DNA of 64,000 nt, taken from NCBI GenBank assembly GCA_000149265.1, contig CH003412.1, forward strand, positions 820,765 to 884,764. The letters are read 5' to 3'. This stretch comes from Ciona savignyi (taxonomy: Eukaryota > Chordata > Ascidiacea > Phlebobranchia > Cionidae). Under the pieces are notes generated by a model. It had not been told where the DNA came from, did no database searches, and was given only the letters and a program-made list of their open reading frames with translations. The translations under genes and the position numbers were made by a program. Shown one piece after another: positions 11,101 through 22,079 of the stretch (its first letter is position 1; the number at the start of each line of letters is the position of its first letter).

Positions 11101-13199
11101 TGGAAAATGTTCGGGTTATTCGATTAAATTTACTTCTATGTAGGTGCGACTGTACGCCCACTATGACAGGAGTGTACTGCGAAAATAAAGTTTGCAATCT
11201 ACAATGTTTGAATGGAGGAACGTGTACTGAAAACAAGCTGGGTGTTGAACAGTAAGATTCCAATTGTACACTCAAGAACTGTTAATGCAATGCTTAATTT
11301 TAACAATTCAATTTTAGATGCGTGTGCGTCTCTGGTTTTTACGGTACTACATGTGAAAACGCAGGACAGGCATGTTCGCCCAATCCGTGTGTAAACGGTT
11401 GCAATTGCGTAGCCTCTTGTATGCACGAAGGCGGGTACTACTGTTTAGATCCCACCATGCAGTTTACTGGAAGAAACTGCAATAACCGTAAGCTCATTTA
11501 ATTTAATTTTGAAGACCTTTTTATTGCGACAAACTGTTTTCCAATTTAGCCGTTCCGCGACTTGAATGTCGGTACGATCGAATCGTGTTGACTTTGGAAT
11601 CTGGGTTTCTCCAAGATTTCGATAAAATGGAAGGGGACAGTTATTTGTACGCCTCCCAGTCCTTCGACGACAATCAACGATTGACGGAATGCAGAGGTGG
11701 TAGTTATTTTTTGGCCCCAAATGCAGTTATTTAACGAGAAATTTTACCCTAGCACGTATGAACGGAAATACTTACACGGTTGCTATCCCGTTCCCCTTTA
11801 CCTCGTGTGGAACGATCCAAACCACCTCTACTACAGTTGCCGGGGAATTACACAAATTTAACAATAAATTGTGGTTAAACAAACAAAGCAATTTACCTTA
11901 CGACATGCCTTATCCAGTGGCCGAATTCACGTGCAGCTATGGATATGAATACGACTTTGTCACCAGTTTACGTCCGACGTGAGTTATTTGTTATTATCCT
12001 GTTAACTAAAACAGTCGCGGTACCAAGCTTTACTACATAATTATCACTTTCAATAATAGTTCACTAGTTTAACCGCAGCCTTGTTATAGGGTGGAACCTT
12101 TACGAAATGAAATCACGACCACCGAAATGTTTAACGCAACTGTATCGCTCTGCAAGACTGGAGCGTGCGACCAGAGATGTCCATCCACGTACGCTGTTGC
12201 CGAACAAGCAATCTATACTGTTGGAGAAGTGGTGCACGTTCGTTTTGACATTGATTACTTGAGAAGCTCGACTGGAAATAAATTGGTAGTATCCATCGAC
12301 CATCTGTTCTTGTCTTGTACGAAGGATGGATTTTCAAATGAACCGCACGTCGACCTTTTATATGCTGGGTACGTACGAATGCAACTAACACTTTCTTGGC
12401 TACTGTTGTCAAATTACCTCAAACTAGCTGTGTCAAATAACCTGAAACCCTTAACAGGTGCGAAATGAGCGAAGCGTTTTTAAAACCAAATGCCGGTTCC
12501 ATTTTGAAACCTGGATCCGCTTGCTTTTCATTCATGGTTCCACGACTGAAGGAGTGTGAAGTTATTTATATCCACGCGACACTAAGGGCGTGTGATGTTA
12601 ACGGTGTAAATGTAAGTAAATCCTTTAATTCGATTAACGTATCTTTTTCAGATTATTTTAGCTTAAAAATTGTTTGAATTTCCGTTTTGCATATTTACAT
12701 GTTAAAAATCCACATTTTTATTTCCACTTTAAGAATTGTCCATCTGGCAAGCAACGTTGCCGCTCTTCTTTAAAACGATCAATCAGAAATGAGATTGCAC
12801 GAACTGTGACCGGCCCCATCATAATAGTTGACGGTGATGGAGGGGTGAGCTCATTAGAATTATTCCCTGGTGGAGGAAATGGCTCGGTGCCGATTGAAGT
12901 TGCTCCGATGATGAAGGTTCCAAAAGTGCATGTCCCAGCTAAAACGCCAATTTTAGAAGACACTACAGGTAATGTAATTTTTTTTAATGTAACTTTCTAT
13001 AGAGTGCGTAGACTAGCACAAACGACATCTCTACATTTAAATTTGTTTTGCAGATGAAAATTTTGACACCCCTCTTGTTCTGACCATCTCTATAATAGCG
13101 GCCGTCACCTGCATGGCTCTGTTCGCTTTGTGCTGCCTGGTGCCCGTGTCGAAGCACCGCCATGATGACCAATGTAAATGCGATACTTTGGATTTATGA
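5148..13199 (+). CDS. EGF-repeat/ZP-domain membrane protein, vitelline-coat-like
   Basis: Thirty-four exons join in phase to about 1401 residues. Exons 1-2 (5148-5167, 5436-5482) give a signal peptide with an LLWCALIQLFSFLSL core. Exons 3-4 are 5779-5905 and 5981-6088. Exons 5-26 (6562 to 10864) are phase-2 exons, each carrying the second half of one EGF module and the first half of the next. With exons 27-28 (11144-11251, 11318-11487) they make about 24 EGF-like modules plus a Cys-rich piece. Exons 29-33 (11550-11696, 11753-11978, 12090-12368, 12458-12611, 12734-12968) encode a ZP domain, followed by a dibasic site (SSLKRS) that fits furin-type cleavage. Exon 34 (13054-13199) has a transmembrane helix and short tail. 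EGF repeats plus ZP plus C-terminal anchor match ascidian vitelline-coat proteins of the HrVC120/VC57 type; that role is inferred. Two introns use GC donors. Confidence 0.85.
6562..10864 (+). repeat. Tandem array of 22 EGF half-module exons with homogenised introns
   Basis: Exons come in three sizes. Type C is 120 bp (6562-6681, 8398-8517). Type B is 105 bp (6852-6956, 7201-7305, 7552-7656, 7906-8010, 8647-8751, 8994-9098, 9338-9442, 10024-10128, 10587-10691). Type A is 114 bp (7019-7132, 7369-7482, 7726-7839, 8175-8288, 8819-8932, 9154-9267, 9645-9758, 9845-9958, 10184-10297, 10408-10521, 10751-10864). The order is C BA BA BA BA C BA BA BA A BA A BA. Introns after the same type are also nearly identical. 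This points to recent unequal crossover or gene conversion of an exon-intron unit. Type A modules carry a C-x4-T-C pattern (such as CKSGSTC) that fits the O-fucose consensus; type B modules do not. Confidence 0.9.
11013..11057 (+). pseudogene. Relic EGF half-exon inside an intron
   Basis: The 3' half of a type A exon (SGSTCVAL..GYR) and its GTATGT donor survive, but the 5' half and acceptor are gone. The intron upstream shows unrelated sequence. It lies between exons 26 and 27 and marks a former extra repeat. Confidence 0.7.
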
Positions 13200-13254
13200 C
13201 GTGTATTATTTACTTTTTGTGTCCTTAAGTTTCAACTTCTATATTAATAACGTT

Positions 13255-13260
13255 AATAAA
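13255..13260 (+). terminator. Poly(A) signal of the EGF-ZP gene
   Basis: AATAAA lies 56 bases after the stop codon at 13199. Confidence 0.65.
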
Positions 13261-15009
13261 AATACATCGTCAATATAAAAAAGTTCGGTTTGATTCATTG
13301 TAAACCTGGTGGTTCCCCCAAGTGCAATTTGGTGAGGACCTTGGAAAGGTTTAATTTTCAGATTTAACTTTCACAACTAAGACTTTCCAAAGCGCGAATC
13401 TATCGAGCAACCAGGATGGCATTTCCGAATATTTTTAGTCTCACCAAATCGGACCTAAATAGCGACTAAAGAATAACTGATTACTACTAGGTTTTAGTAT
13501 ATAACTTTTAATTTCTACCAGCACTCCACGAGATCAAATAAGATATTAGTGGACTAGTGGTAATAACTTTAACTAATGCAAATGCTTTTTGGGTTTGAAA
13601 CCAGATTACTTGGCCATTGACACCACCATTTCTATAATAAAAACAATATAGTAGGCCTACGCTAGGTCTTACCTTACACAAACTGTTTCCATGTACGTAG
13701 TCTTAATTTGCGAAAAACGCTTCTACTTATTCAAGTTACAGCGACACCGTTACTAAATTGCTTCAAAGACTAGATCTACTTGTTATAGCTCCGATAAATG
13801 TCCGCCATCATCCTCCGTGACGAAACAAATGTTATTGAATGACTTTGTTTGACACAGTACCACGTGACTTTTTAAGCGGGAAAAAAACAAACAATAAAAG
13901 TAACGTGCAGAATTTCCAAATAATATGCTTTTCACCATAGAGTACTAATATATTAGTACTCTATGATTACACTATATCAGGGGTCAGCATTCTGCGGCTC
14001 TCTTATCTTTCTGATACGGCTCTTATTACTTTTATTGCTACTGTAGCCAGCGCTTCATAAGTTTAATACATAAGTGACATCATCACAAGAACTCACGCCC
14101 ATTGTCTCACACAGTTTTGTTTTTCTCTTGTTGCGAAAATAATATATATTTTGCAGCTCTCAGCGATTTTTATTTTGTGTACCCCTGTACAACATCAATA
14201 CATTCTCCAAATTTGAAGTACAACTTTAAACTTACTACTCATATGGAAGTATGATTTTGAATATCAGAAGGATTTGTGTATCGTGTCTGAATATATTTTG
14301 CCACGTTTCGTTTGCCGATAGAATAATCACACAAAACTACACTAGCGCTAATGTAGCTATCACACTGAAGATTTCAACAACTTTTGGTAAAAGAACTTAA
14401 AACTTTTCGAGTTAGTGCCGATGTTAAAAACGTTTTGTTTTAAGTTTATGGCAATACCGTTTTGGTTTAATGTTTAAATATAGTTTTATAAAACCTCGTT
14501 GTGAAGTTGACACAAACATATTATACACCTGTTATAGTCTCTTTGGTTGAAACAACAATCCTAAATTAGTACTTTATATTTGGGGGTCTTCGTTAAAGTA
14601 ATGCAGACTATAGTGTGGGTGAATAGGCTAATTAAAAAAATAATCTGGAAAAAATAGGCAAAGAGAAAATGGAGGTAATCTAAGAAATGCATGTGCAATA
14701 ACGCTTCTTGTGTTTTTCGCATTTACGGCGATAAAACATGAATATTCCATCCCCTAAAATAACATTCGTGATCATATTATGAACAAAATAATACACATGA
14801 CATGTGTTTCTTCTTAATATATACTAATACATAAATATACAGCGTAGTGCAATAAAATCCTATATTAGTCATCGAACAATTTGGCATTTTGTAGAGATAC
14901 GTTGGATCTTTAATTAACAAGGTATATGTAAATTATGTGTCCCCAAATAAAAAAAATTACATGGTTGAGTAATCACCATGCACGTCATTGTTTCCACAAG
15001 AACTATCAT
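13261..15009. other. Intergenic stretch with hAT remnant and palindrome
   Basis: No coding exon recognised. It contains a perfect 30-bp palindrome at 13936-13965 and a hAT-like non-autonomous remnant at about 13978-14187. The remainder is AT-rich unique-looking sequence leading to the RPL7A start. Confidence 0.5.
13978..14187 (+). mobile_element. hAT-like non-autonomous element, internally deleted
   Basis: It begins with CAGGGGTCAGCA, a typical hAT terminus, and ends with ACCCCTG. The interior (CTTATCTTTCTGATACGGCTC and a block ending GATTTTTATTTTGTGTA) matches the longer copy at about 23195-23462. A clear 8-bp target duplication was not found. Confidence 0.6.
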
Positions 15010-15035
15010 TCTTTTGGAATCAGCAATCTTGAAAC
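15010..15035 (+). promoter_or_regulatory. Probable TOP-type transcription start of RPL7A
   Basis: A pyrimidine run in CATTCTTTTGG lies about 25 bases upstream of the ATG. Ribosomal protein genes of animals typically start at such a C inside a pyrimidine tract. The exact start base is inferred. Confidence 0.4.
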
Positions 15036-18000
15036 ATGGTGGGTTTAGAAGTTGTTCTTCTTTATCTAGCTTAATCGAGAATTTTACAATGAAATTTAAT
15101 TTTTTTTTATAATATCTGTAAACTGTATTGTTCGTTTTGTTTAGCCGAAGGGAAAGAAATCTCGAGGAAAGCGTGTTGCGCCAGCACCTTTACTTGCAAA
15201 GCGTGCGGCCGCTAAAAAGGTTGTGAACCCTTTGTTCGAAAAGAGACCGAAGAATTTCGCAATCGGTAAGACTTTTTGGTTAAGATTAATAGTTTTATAT
15301 TCAAATAAGAACTTGAAAAATCTCTAGAAACTGCATTCGGAGGTATTTTGTCACTAATATGAATGCGATGGTGGTATACCATGAGCGGGATGGGTTATAT
15401 CATGATATCTGCCCCGCTTATGAAACAACCCTGTTCTGCTCGGGTTTAATAGTCCCCCTAAAGTTTATGACGAAATACCCACCTGATCCTGCTTGAATTA
15501 AGTAACAAAAATACTTTTCTCACTAATGATAGATTGTTGTATGCAAAATTAGTAAAGTGAATTTTGGGCATTAGTTTCAATTTGTAAAATTACACATATT
15601 AAAAGTCTAAAGTTGCAACTATGGAAATCAAATACAAAGCCAGATGAATTTTTAAACCAATGTGCTATTATAAAGTGTGGGACAGTGAAATTTATGTAAA
15701 CATCCATATTTTCACATTTTTGGTGTTCAACCATTTTTGCACTATATAAATCTAGTTTCAATTAAATTACTAAATTATAGAAAATTTGTGTTTAAGGACT
15801 GTTCGTTTTGCTGTCGTTCTCTCTTCTGCTGGACTTGTTTTATTTGCTGTTATTTATTACTAGGACAAAAATGAATTAATTGTGCTAAACCTTAAAATCA
15901 ATTCCAGGACAAGACATCCAGCCAAAACGCGATCTCACTCATTTCGTGAGGTGGCCAAAATACATTAGACTCCAACGGCAAAAGGTTGTCTTGCAACGTC
16001 GATTGAAAATTCCACCGGCGATCAACCAATTTAACAACACTTTGGACAGACAAACTGGTAAACTTCAAAGATTTATCATGTGTATATGGACAGACAAACT
16101 GGTAAACTTCAGATTTATTATGTGTATAGTTAAGGTATACAAAGCATCAGTGATGTCAAATATTAATTCTGCCAAATGTATGCATTAGTAGTAGGTGCAG
16201 ATGATATGAAATACCGTTTTATTCTGAGATGCTTTAAAAAACATAATGAATGCAGTCAACAATTTTAGCTAAGCAGTCAAATAACCTCTTTCAATCATAA
16301 TAGGTCTCTAAAAATTGATGTCCCTTGCTGCGGCACTTAATGCCCAGCAAGTTTTACATACTTTATGTATGTGTTACCAGTATCAATGAAATTGTGGCCA
16401 ATGTGTCACTACATTGGACTTCAATGACATTGTTGTGTGGTACATGAATTCTGCAGCTACTTCCCTTTTCCGCATCGCGAAGAAGTACCAGCCGGAATCG
16501 AAGCTTCTCAAACGAGAACGTCTAAGGAAGCGAGCTGAAGAAAGGTTTAATTTTATTTTAATTATAAATGGGCAGTACTAATATAATACACAACGGAAAT
16601 TTATATTGATCCATAAACCCTAGTGGATGTAATTTTAACACTACCTTATGCCAATTAATTACTATTATGCCTAAATTTTACTAATCAACAACCTTGAACC
16701 GTGATGTGGTTTTTGTTTTGTATACCGTTCTGTTATATTTTAGGTTTCGACAAACTATTATATTTCCTGAGCATCAATGATGTCAATTTAATTCTGCCAA
16801 ATGTATGCATTAGTAGTAGGTGCAGATGATATGAACTACCGTTTTATTCTGAGATGCTCAAAAAAGGAATAATATTTTTTTCTCAACTGAACTTCCAAAT
16901 GTCACAATTGAATCCTAAATGCTTGCAGAGCTGCAGGGAAACCAGACACTCCCACAAGAAGACCACTGGTGCTTGCCTCTGGTGTGAACACAGTCACCAA
17001 TCTCATTGAAAGGAAGAAAGCTCAGCTTGTTGTGATCGCTCATGACGTTGAACCTATTGAGGTATTTCAACATAATTCCTCTATTAAATTTTTTTTTTTA
17101 CCAAGTTTAAACTCGTGATGGGTTCGGTTCGTCAATCAGACAGTTTTAAATGGTTAAAAGTTTACTGTATTTACATAAGTTGTTTTATTGTTACTGGGCT
17201 AAGTGTTGAACCTGAGATTAGTTAGTCAATGAGACTGTTTTTTTATGCTTAATTTGTTAATGGGCTTTTTCATTTATTCAATTTGTTTTTAGATCGTAGT
17301 CTACCTGCCTGCACTATGCAGAAAGATGAATGTTCCATATTGCATTGTGAAGGGCAAATCCAGACTGGGACGTCTTGTGCATAGAAAAACCTGCACGTGT
17401 GTTGCGATAACTGATGTCAACAAGTATGTTTAGTGGTAATTGTAATTTTTTTGAGTTTTGGACAATGATGTTTATATATTTGCTATCTGAACTACTGTGG
17501 ACAACCCACCAAGATCTCTGAGTCTTAAAAAAGTTAATATAGTTTTTATAAATAGGTAATGGTAAAAGATTTCAACAAAGTGTTTTTTCAGTGAGGACAA
17601 AGGAGCTTTCAGCAAGCTTGTTGAAAGTGTTCGAACCAACTACAACGAGCGATTTGATGAGGTATGATAGTTGGCATTCGTGTAAAGTAAGGAGTGCCTG
17701 GGGTGCAAAAATCATCCTTGCCTCCCAAATTGCTCTCCTTGGAAGACTCTGAATGTGAACTAAAATTGGCAAAATAATTATTAAACATAATTGTAATAAA
17801 ATGGGTTCTACCAAATTGAATGACGAAATGTCTAAACTATATATAACACAGTGAAATACCCGGTAACACTGTGAATGTGTGTTTTTACCATTTTCATTGA
17901 TAGACCTGAATATCTTATCCTAATTTACCTTCTTTCTCAGATCCGTCGACACTGGGGAGGTGGTATCATGGGAAACAAGTCGATGGCCAAAATCGCAAAA

Positions 18001-18051
18001 CTGGAGAAGATTCGAGCAAAGGACGCGGCGCAGAAGGCCAGCCTTGCTTAG
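15036..18051 (+). CDS. RPL7A: 60S ribosomal protein eL8 (RPL7A)
   Basis: Eight exons: 15036-15038 (the ATG alone, directly before a GTGGGT donor), 15145-15265, 15908-16057, 16457-16544, 16929-17061, 17293-17423, 17592-17661, 17941-18051. They give 268 residues, against 266 in human. The frame follows eL8 throughout: [11 protein letters not shown], the [12 protein letters not shown] block, [41 protein letters not shown], and the C-terminal RRHWGG. The protein is a large-subunit ribosomal protein of the L7Ae family that binds rRNA. As in vertebrates, the introns host C/D-box snoRNAs. A CTTTT tract at about 15010 just upstream suits a 5' TOP start. Exon 3's end is tandemly duplicated, leaving a decoy donor 44 bp downstream. 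Confidence 0.97.
15789..15905 (+). repeat. R2 repeat copy in RPL7A intron 2
   Basis: It shares with other R2 copies the order ACTGTTCGTTTTGC, TTGTTTTATTTGCTG, then AGGACAAAAATGAATTAA. It sits immediately before exon 3. Confidence 0.6.
16143..16233 (+). ncRNA. C/D-box snoRNA candidate, RPL7A intron 3 copy
   Basis: A closing stem AGCATC/GATGCT brackets a C box (GTGATGT, 16150-16156) and a D box (CTGA, 16224-16227). A C'-like GATGATA lies inside. Length is about 91 nt and it is fully intronic. A paralogue occupies the next intron. The rRNA target was not identified; the guide base-pairing next to the D box would lie in ATACCGTTTTATT. Confidence 0.8.
16769..16859 (+). ncRNA. C/D-box snoRNA candidate, RPL7A intron 4 copy
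   Basis: Nearly identical to the intron 3 copy. It has a closing stem GAGCATC/GATGCTC, C box AATGATG (16776-16782) and D box CTGA (16849-16852). The interior from TTCTGCCAAATGTATGC through the guide region is conserved, while flanking intron sequence differs. This suggests selection on the RNA or a recent retroposition of it. Confidence 0.8.
17459..17524 (+). ncRNA. SNORD24: U24 C/D-box snoRNA
   Basis: It lies in RPL7A intron 6. C box AATGATG near 17464; D' guide region ATTTGCTATCTGA ending at 17490; second guide region CCACCAAGATC followed by D box CTGA (17518-17521); short GAC/GTC closing stem. Both guide segments match vertebrate U24, which directs 2'-O-methylation of 28S rRNA and is also hosted by RPL7A in mammals. 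The C' box is weak. Confidence 0.9.
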
Positions 18052-18058
18052 TGCCCCA

Positions 18059-18064
18059 AATAAA
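18059..18064 (+). terminator. Poly(A) signal of RPL7A
   Basis: AATAAA lies eight bases after the stop codon, a compact 3' UTR typical of ribosomal protein genes. Confidence 0.6.
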
Positions 18065-19474
18065 CCAATTAATGAAATATGTCGTGTTTGTGTATGGAGA
18101 GCATTTAAGTTATAATGTCGGTTAGGTTAATTAATTTAATTAGAAAGTGTATGGACACTACAGCCCACTGATGGTTTAACACCAGTTGGTTAAATAATGG
18201 TTGGGTGATTAATCAAAGCATTTCCTGTAAGAATTGAGTGTGATAGTGTGGCGTAGTTCATAAGGATATTGATGGTAAACCAGTGATTGGGGAAATCTCT
18301 TTACGTAAGGAATCGTAATTCACCGATAATCCTAACGTTACCTCGTGTATATGCTTACAAATGCAACAGGACCGTGCCTCGTGGTGGTAACTGGATAAGT
18401 GCAACTGACGCGCAGGGCGTTTTCCTAAGCACAAGGTATAAACCCGAATATTATCTTGACGCTAACCAATCCCCATTCGTTCTGCAACTTATATAATCGC
18501 GACGGTTGAGAAATTTACCGACACGTTTGTCAACGCACGAGATTCAAACAACACGTGTTTTAACTCCCTTATTTTTTCAACCCACAATTGTTATCGAAGT
18601 CAAAAGTCACACACGGGTTACCACATTCACAGTGGTAACTGTCGTTTTAATGCGGACTTAAAACATCACACTATCTCCATTTTACCAACGGTGGGAGCGA
18701 ATTTAACTAACGATTGCCAGTGTGATATCTCCCCATTTATGGGGATAAACGTGAATCTCCAATCATAATGTGATTGTACCAGTGTTTATTGTTTGTCACT
18801 CCAAGTGATATATGGATCTTGTTACATAAACCATGGTTTTGGAATACACAAGAGTCGTTATATTGAGTTTAATTTGAAAAATGGTTATTTATTACACATT
18901 GCTTGTGATAATGACCAATTACATGACAAGAAAGAAAGAAATCTTAACCAACGATTTGCGATAATAGGTTGGACTTCCTGGTAGTGATGAATGGGTAAGA
19001 ACATCATTAAACAGTCAGAATAAATCAGACAACAGTGTCAAATGTATGTACAAGAACCAGGCACTCCTTGCAGTATTGCAATTTTTTATATGTTTGTTTT
19101 AGAAGAAATGCTTAGGATGTTATTGCTCATTACTTTTAGTAAAGTGCTTCTTGATTTTTAGCACACACGAATACTTAAAAATATCCAAATTGGGTAATGA
19201 ATTTTCACTGAGGTAGCACTTACTAATCAAATTAAACCCTGCGTCTTTTACAAATTAGTATAATTTTCAGTTGCAAGCATTTTATACATTTATCACATGT
19301 TTTGAAATCTTTTGAATTCAGCGACGCACTAACCACAATCACACTGCAGAGTTTAACATGTGCTCACACACAAAACAGTCATAGTTTTTTTTTTGCGGGG
19401 GTTGTAGAATTGTTCAACAATTTGCACTCCAGCCGTGATATATCAACCCACAGGGCGACTTATAATAAGTTGGT
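18065..19474. other. Intergenic stretch between convergent RPL7A and NTF2-like genes
   Basis: No coding exon recognised. A degenerate plus-oriented R1 fragment ends near 18756 (ACCAACGGTGGG to GGGGATAAACGTGAAT). The small frames at 18287-18496 and 18793-18984 show no domain. Confidence 0.45.
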
Positions 19475-21258
19475 TTAATTGTGCAGAACCATTCTGAAAG
19501 CATCATTAGCGATGAAAAAAGAACCTTCAGCTTGCTGCAGCAGAAACGTCTGGCAGAAGCTGTGTGGTGGATCCTCGTCGGCCTGAGTATATTATTTGAA
19601 ATATTGAAACATGCAACATTTTCTTAATAAAAACACCTTAACATTACCATAATAAAAATACACAACCTTTGGAAAAAGAGTCGTTAAAAAGAGGTCTATT
19701 GGTGATGATAACAGGGCTACAAACTCGAACGCGTTTTTTGAAGAAATATTTTTTGCATTTACTCGTTAACTCTTATTTAAAATAAAACAGGAAATTACTA
19801 TTATATATATATATAATACTGTATGTACCTTCAGTTGACCTAAAACCATAAGAAAAACTGCTGTTTGGTTGATAGTTGGCTGGCAATCAATTGATGTAAT
19901 GGAACTAATTGAATGGATTTAAAGAGTAAGTGCCTGCAATACAATAAAGTATTGGAATGTTGGTTGATTACTTTATACAAAATGGTGCATGTAAAGAATC
20001 ATTTATCTTGATATCCGTATGGAATGTAAAAATCTAGGATAGACGTTACAAATTCCGGCAATTCGAACTATAGCTACATGAATGCTGGATTTATCTAAAA
20101 ACTTTTTAGCACATAAGATAACATTTATTAGGTCAAGTATGCATTTGAGAATTTTATTTGTATGCCATTTTTTTAACGATTGTCCAACTGTTAACTCGCA
20201 AAAGGCGCAAAACGCAGACACAACTGGTTAATGGCTAATCGGTTGTGTTCTTGTGCAAGGCACTTAGGGAACATCTACTGAAACAAGCGGATTAATGGGT
20301 TCTATACTAAATTGAAGGACTGTCTGCATCATACACAACACACTACAATAGCTCTAGAAATCCAGCAGTAAAGGGAAGGTCATCTGACAATAGTGTGATA
20401 ACACAATTAAATTTTCCCATTACAGGTATAGTACAGAACTATCCTATACAACACACGGCAATAGCTTTGATAAGCGAAAAAATGGGCAAAATGTAATCTG
20501 ATGATTGCCCGTGTAATAAAGCCTCTTGCGTTTTTCCATATACTAGGATTAACATAAATATCGACTCATATTAGAATGATAATTTCACCTCGAGTCTTGC
20601 CAGGATTGCTTCTCTTCCTGAGCACTCCGAACCTTCAAATGTCATGACAGAGTCCTGGGTCTGAAATACATATTATTCAAACTAAAATACGGTAAAATCT
20701 TTTCTGTAAATAATCGATATATAAAAAAATAGATTAATTTTGGATAATAATCTCTCATTAATCAAACTTAAGTACAGTACAGCCTCTTTTCAACATATGT
20801 ATACAGATAAGTATAAAGACTAAAAGTTTTTTAAACTATAAATTTAAGAACCATTTAAGTGTTTATTGCCCCAGATTAATTGAAACATTTTTAACCTACA
20901 ATTTAGAAAATACCACCATTTAACAACTTTAAAAGTAAAAGATCCAAAAATTGTATTCATATTCAGAATACAATTTTTTAATGACATGTTTTAACTACGG
21001 TTGGTTTTGCCCATTTTTTATGGTGCACATTGTATGATAAGTTTTATTTAATACTTTTGTAACTTGAATGAAACACAAGAATTAAAAGAAATGTTAACAC
21101 ACAAGTAAATAACAAACTTTCCAACTTACATATAATGCCTGAAGGCCTGGCCTTTGCTTACAAAAAGTATTGTAATAGTGAAGAGCAAATTCATAGCCCA
21201 GATTGCTGTACTGGGTTCCAGGTTCTTTCCGGGGTGGCATTTGTACACATTCAGACAT
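19475..21258 (-). CDS. NUTF2: Nuclear transport factor 2-like protein, one in-frame stop
   Basis: Four exons on the minus strand: 21258-21130, 20660-20589, 19933-19829, 19582-19475, all phase 0. They total 137 codons, close to the 127-residue human protein. Exon 1 encodes FALHYYNTF, exon 2 encodes MTFEG..CSGREAILARL, exon 3 encodes SIDCQPT..LGQLK, and exon 4 encodes ADEDPPHSF..TFLL with the ending NDAFRMVLHN. These match NTF2 along its length. NTF2 carries RanGDP into the nucleus through the nuclear pore. Exon 3 contains TAA as its fifth codon in the expected frame, although splice sites and phase fit; the corresponding NTF2 motif (LPFQKIQ) is partly visible in another frame as LFKSIQ. This could be an assembly error, an allele, an unseen exon or a pseudogene. 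Confidence 0.8.
20224..20550 (+). repeat. R1 SINE, one full and one partial copy
   Basis: Inside an NTF2-like intron. The first copy runs from GTTGTGTTCTTGTGCAAGGC through CACACTACAATAGCTC. A second partial copy starts near 20440 with ACACACGGCAATAGC. Confidence 0.65.
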
Positions 21259-21474
21259 TTTGATTCAATTTGTTACCATCCACTTATGAATGAAAGTAAG
21301 GCGCACTATGGAATAGCATGGAGTTTCTACAATTAACAATGATCGCGCAAACACCAAATGAATAAGAATCATTTGAAAAGCAGTTGGAAAAACAGGGTAC
21401 GAACAGTAAAATATAAACTGAAGCCTACATATAAAGACCCTTATATTTTAAATAATTTCAAAAAAATATTTTCT

Positions 21475-21480
21475 TTTATT
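21475..21480 (-). terminator. Poly(A) signal of CZIB
   Basis: AATAAA on the minus strand, 29 bases beyond the CZIB stop codon. Confidence 0.6.
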
Positions 21481-21508
21481 GATACACAAACACAACTAAT
21501 GTAAAAAT

Positions 21509-21997
21509 CTACTTCTTTAATTTGACAAATCTATGCCTTAGTTCTGTGACACCAAGAGATTCGTTTGCATTTTCATCATACTCATACCACTCCTTTTCAG
21601 AGAAATCTACATCATTAAATTTGACGCTCGAGCAGGCAGAGGATACAACCCACCCACTTCGAAATTCAAAATCAACTGGTTCCATTCCCCGACATTCAAA
21701 CGCAACAACCTTCGAAAAGTTTCCATCGCTTTCATTAGTGTATGCTGCAAGCTGTTCTTTTATTATATCTATGTGGTTTTCTCGGCCACACATTTTACAT
21801 TTCCGAACCATGCTGACCGAACCGCGACCGCCCTTGGTTTCCGTGTTCTCCTCGAGACTGATGTACTGCCATGAGGATGTCACCTCTCCACAGCTTGTGC
21901 ACTTCAGCATAACATACCATCGAAAGTCTTCTCCTATAGTCGACACCTCTGACACATTTTCAAGATTTGCCGATATTTCGAGACCTATTTTGACCAT
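21509..21997 (-). CDS. CZIB: CXXC-motif zinc-binding protein (UPF0587)
   Basis: A single-exon frame of 162 residues, close to the 160 of human CZIB (C1orf123). Matching landmarks in order: GEDFRWY near residue 23; a CTSCGE zinc knuckle near 33; WQYI; KGGRGSVSMVRKCKMCGREN near 57-76, with the second CxxC; FECRGMEPVDFEF near 100; a C-terminal FxEKxWYEYDE..ESLGVTE..HRFVKLKK. The two CxxC pairs form the zinc site of this conserved eukaryotic family. Its exact role is poorly known. The ATG at 21997 is supported by alignment of the first residues (MVKIGLEISANLENV). Lack of introns is unusual beside intron-rich neighbours, but I see no poly(A) tail or disruption that would mark a retrocopy. Confidence 0.95.
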   Translation of the reverse strand: MVKIGLEISANLENVSEVSTIGEDFRWYVMLKCTSCGEVTSSWQYISLEENTETKGGRGSVSMVRKCKMCGRENHIDIIKEQLAAYTNESDGNFSKVVAFECRGMEPVDFEFRSGWVVSSACSSVKFNDVDFSEKEWYEYDENANESLGVTELRHRFVKLKK

Positions 21998-22079
21998 TTT
22001 TTTTATAAGTTCAAGTTTCCTAAATTATGTTACAGTAATGTGTATTTTGAAACCTATTGGAGTTAAGATTTTAAGATGA

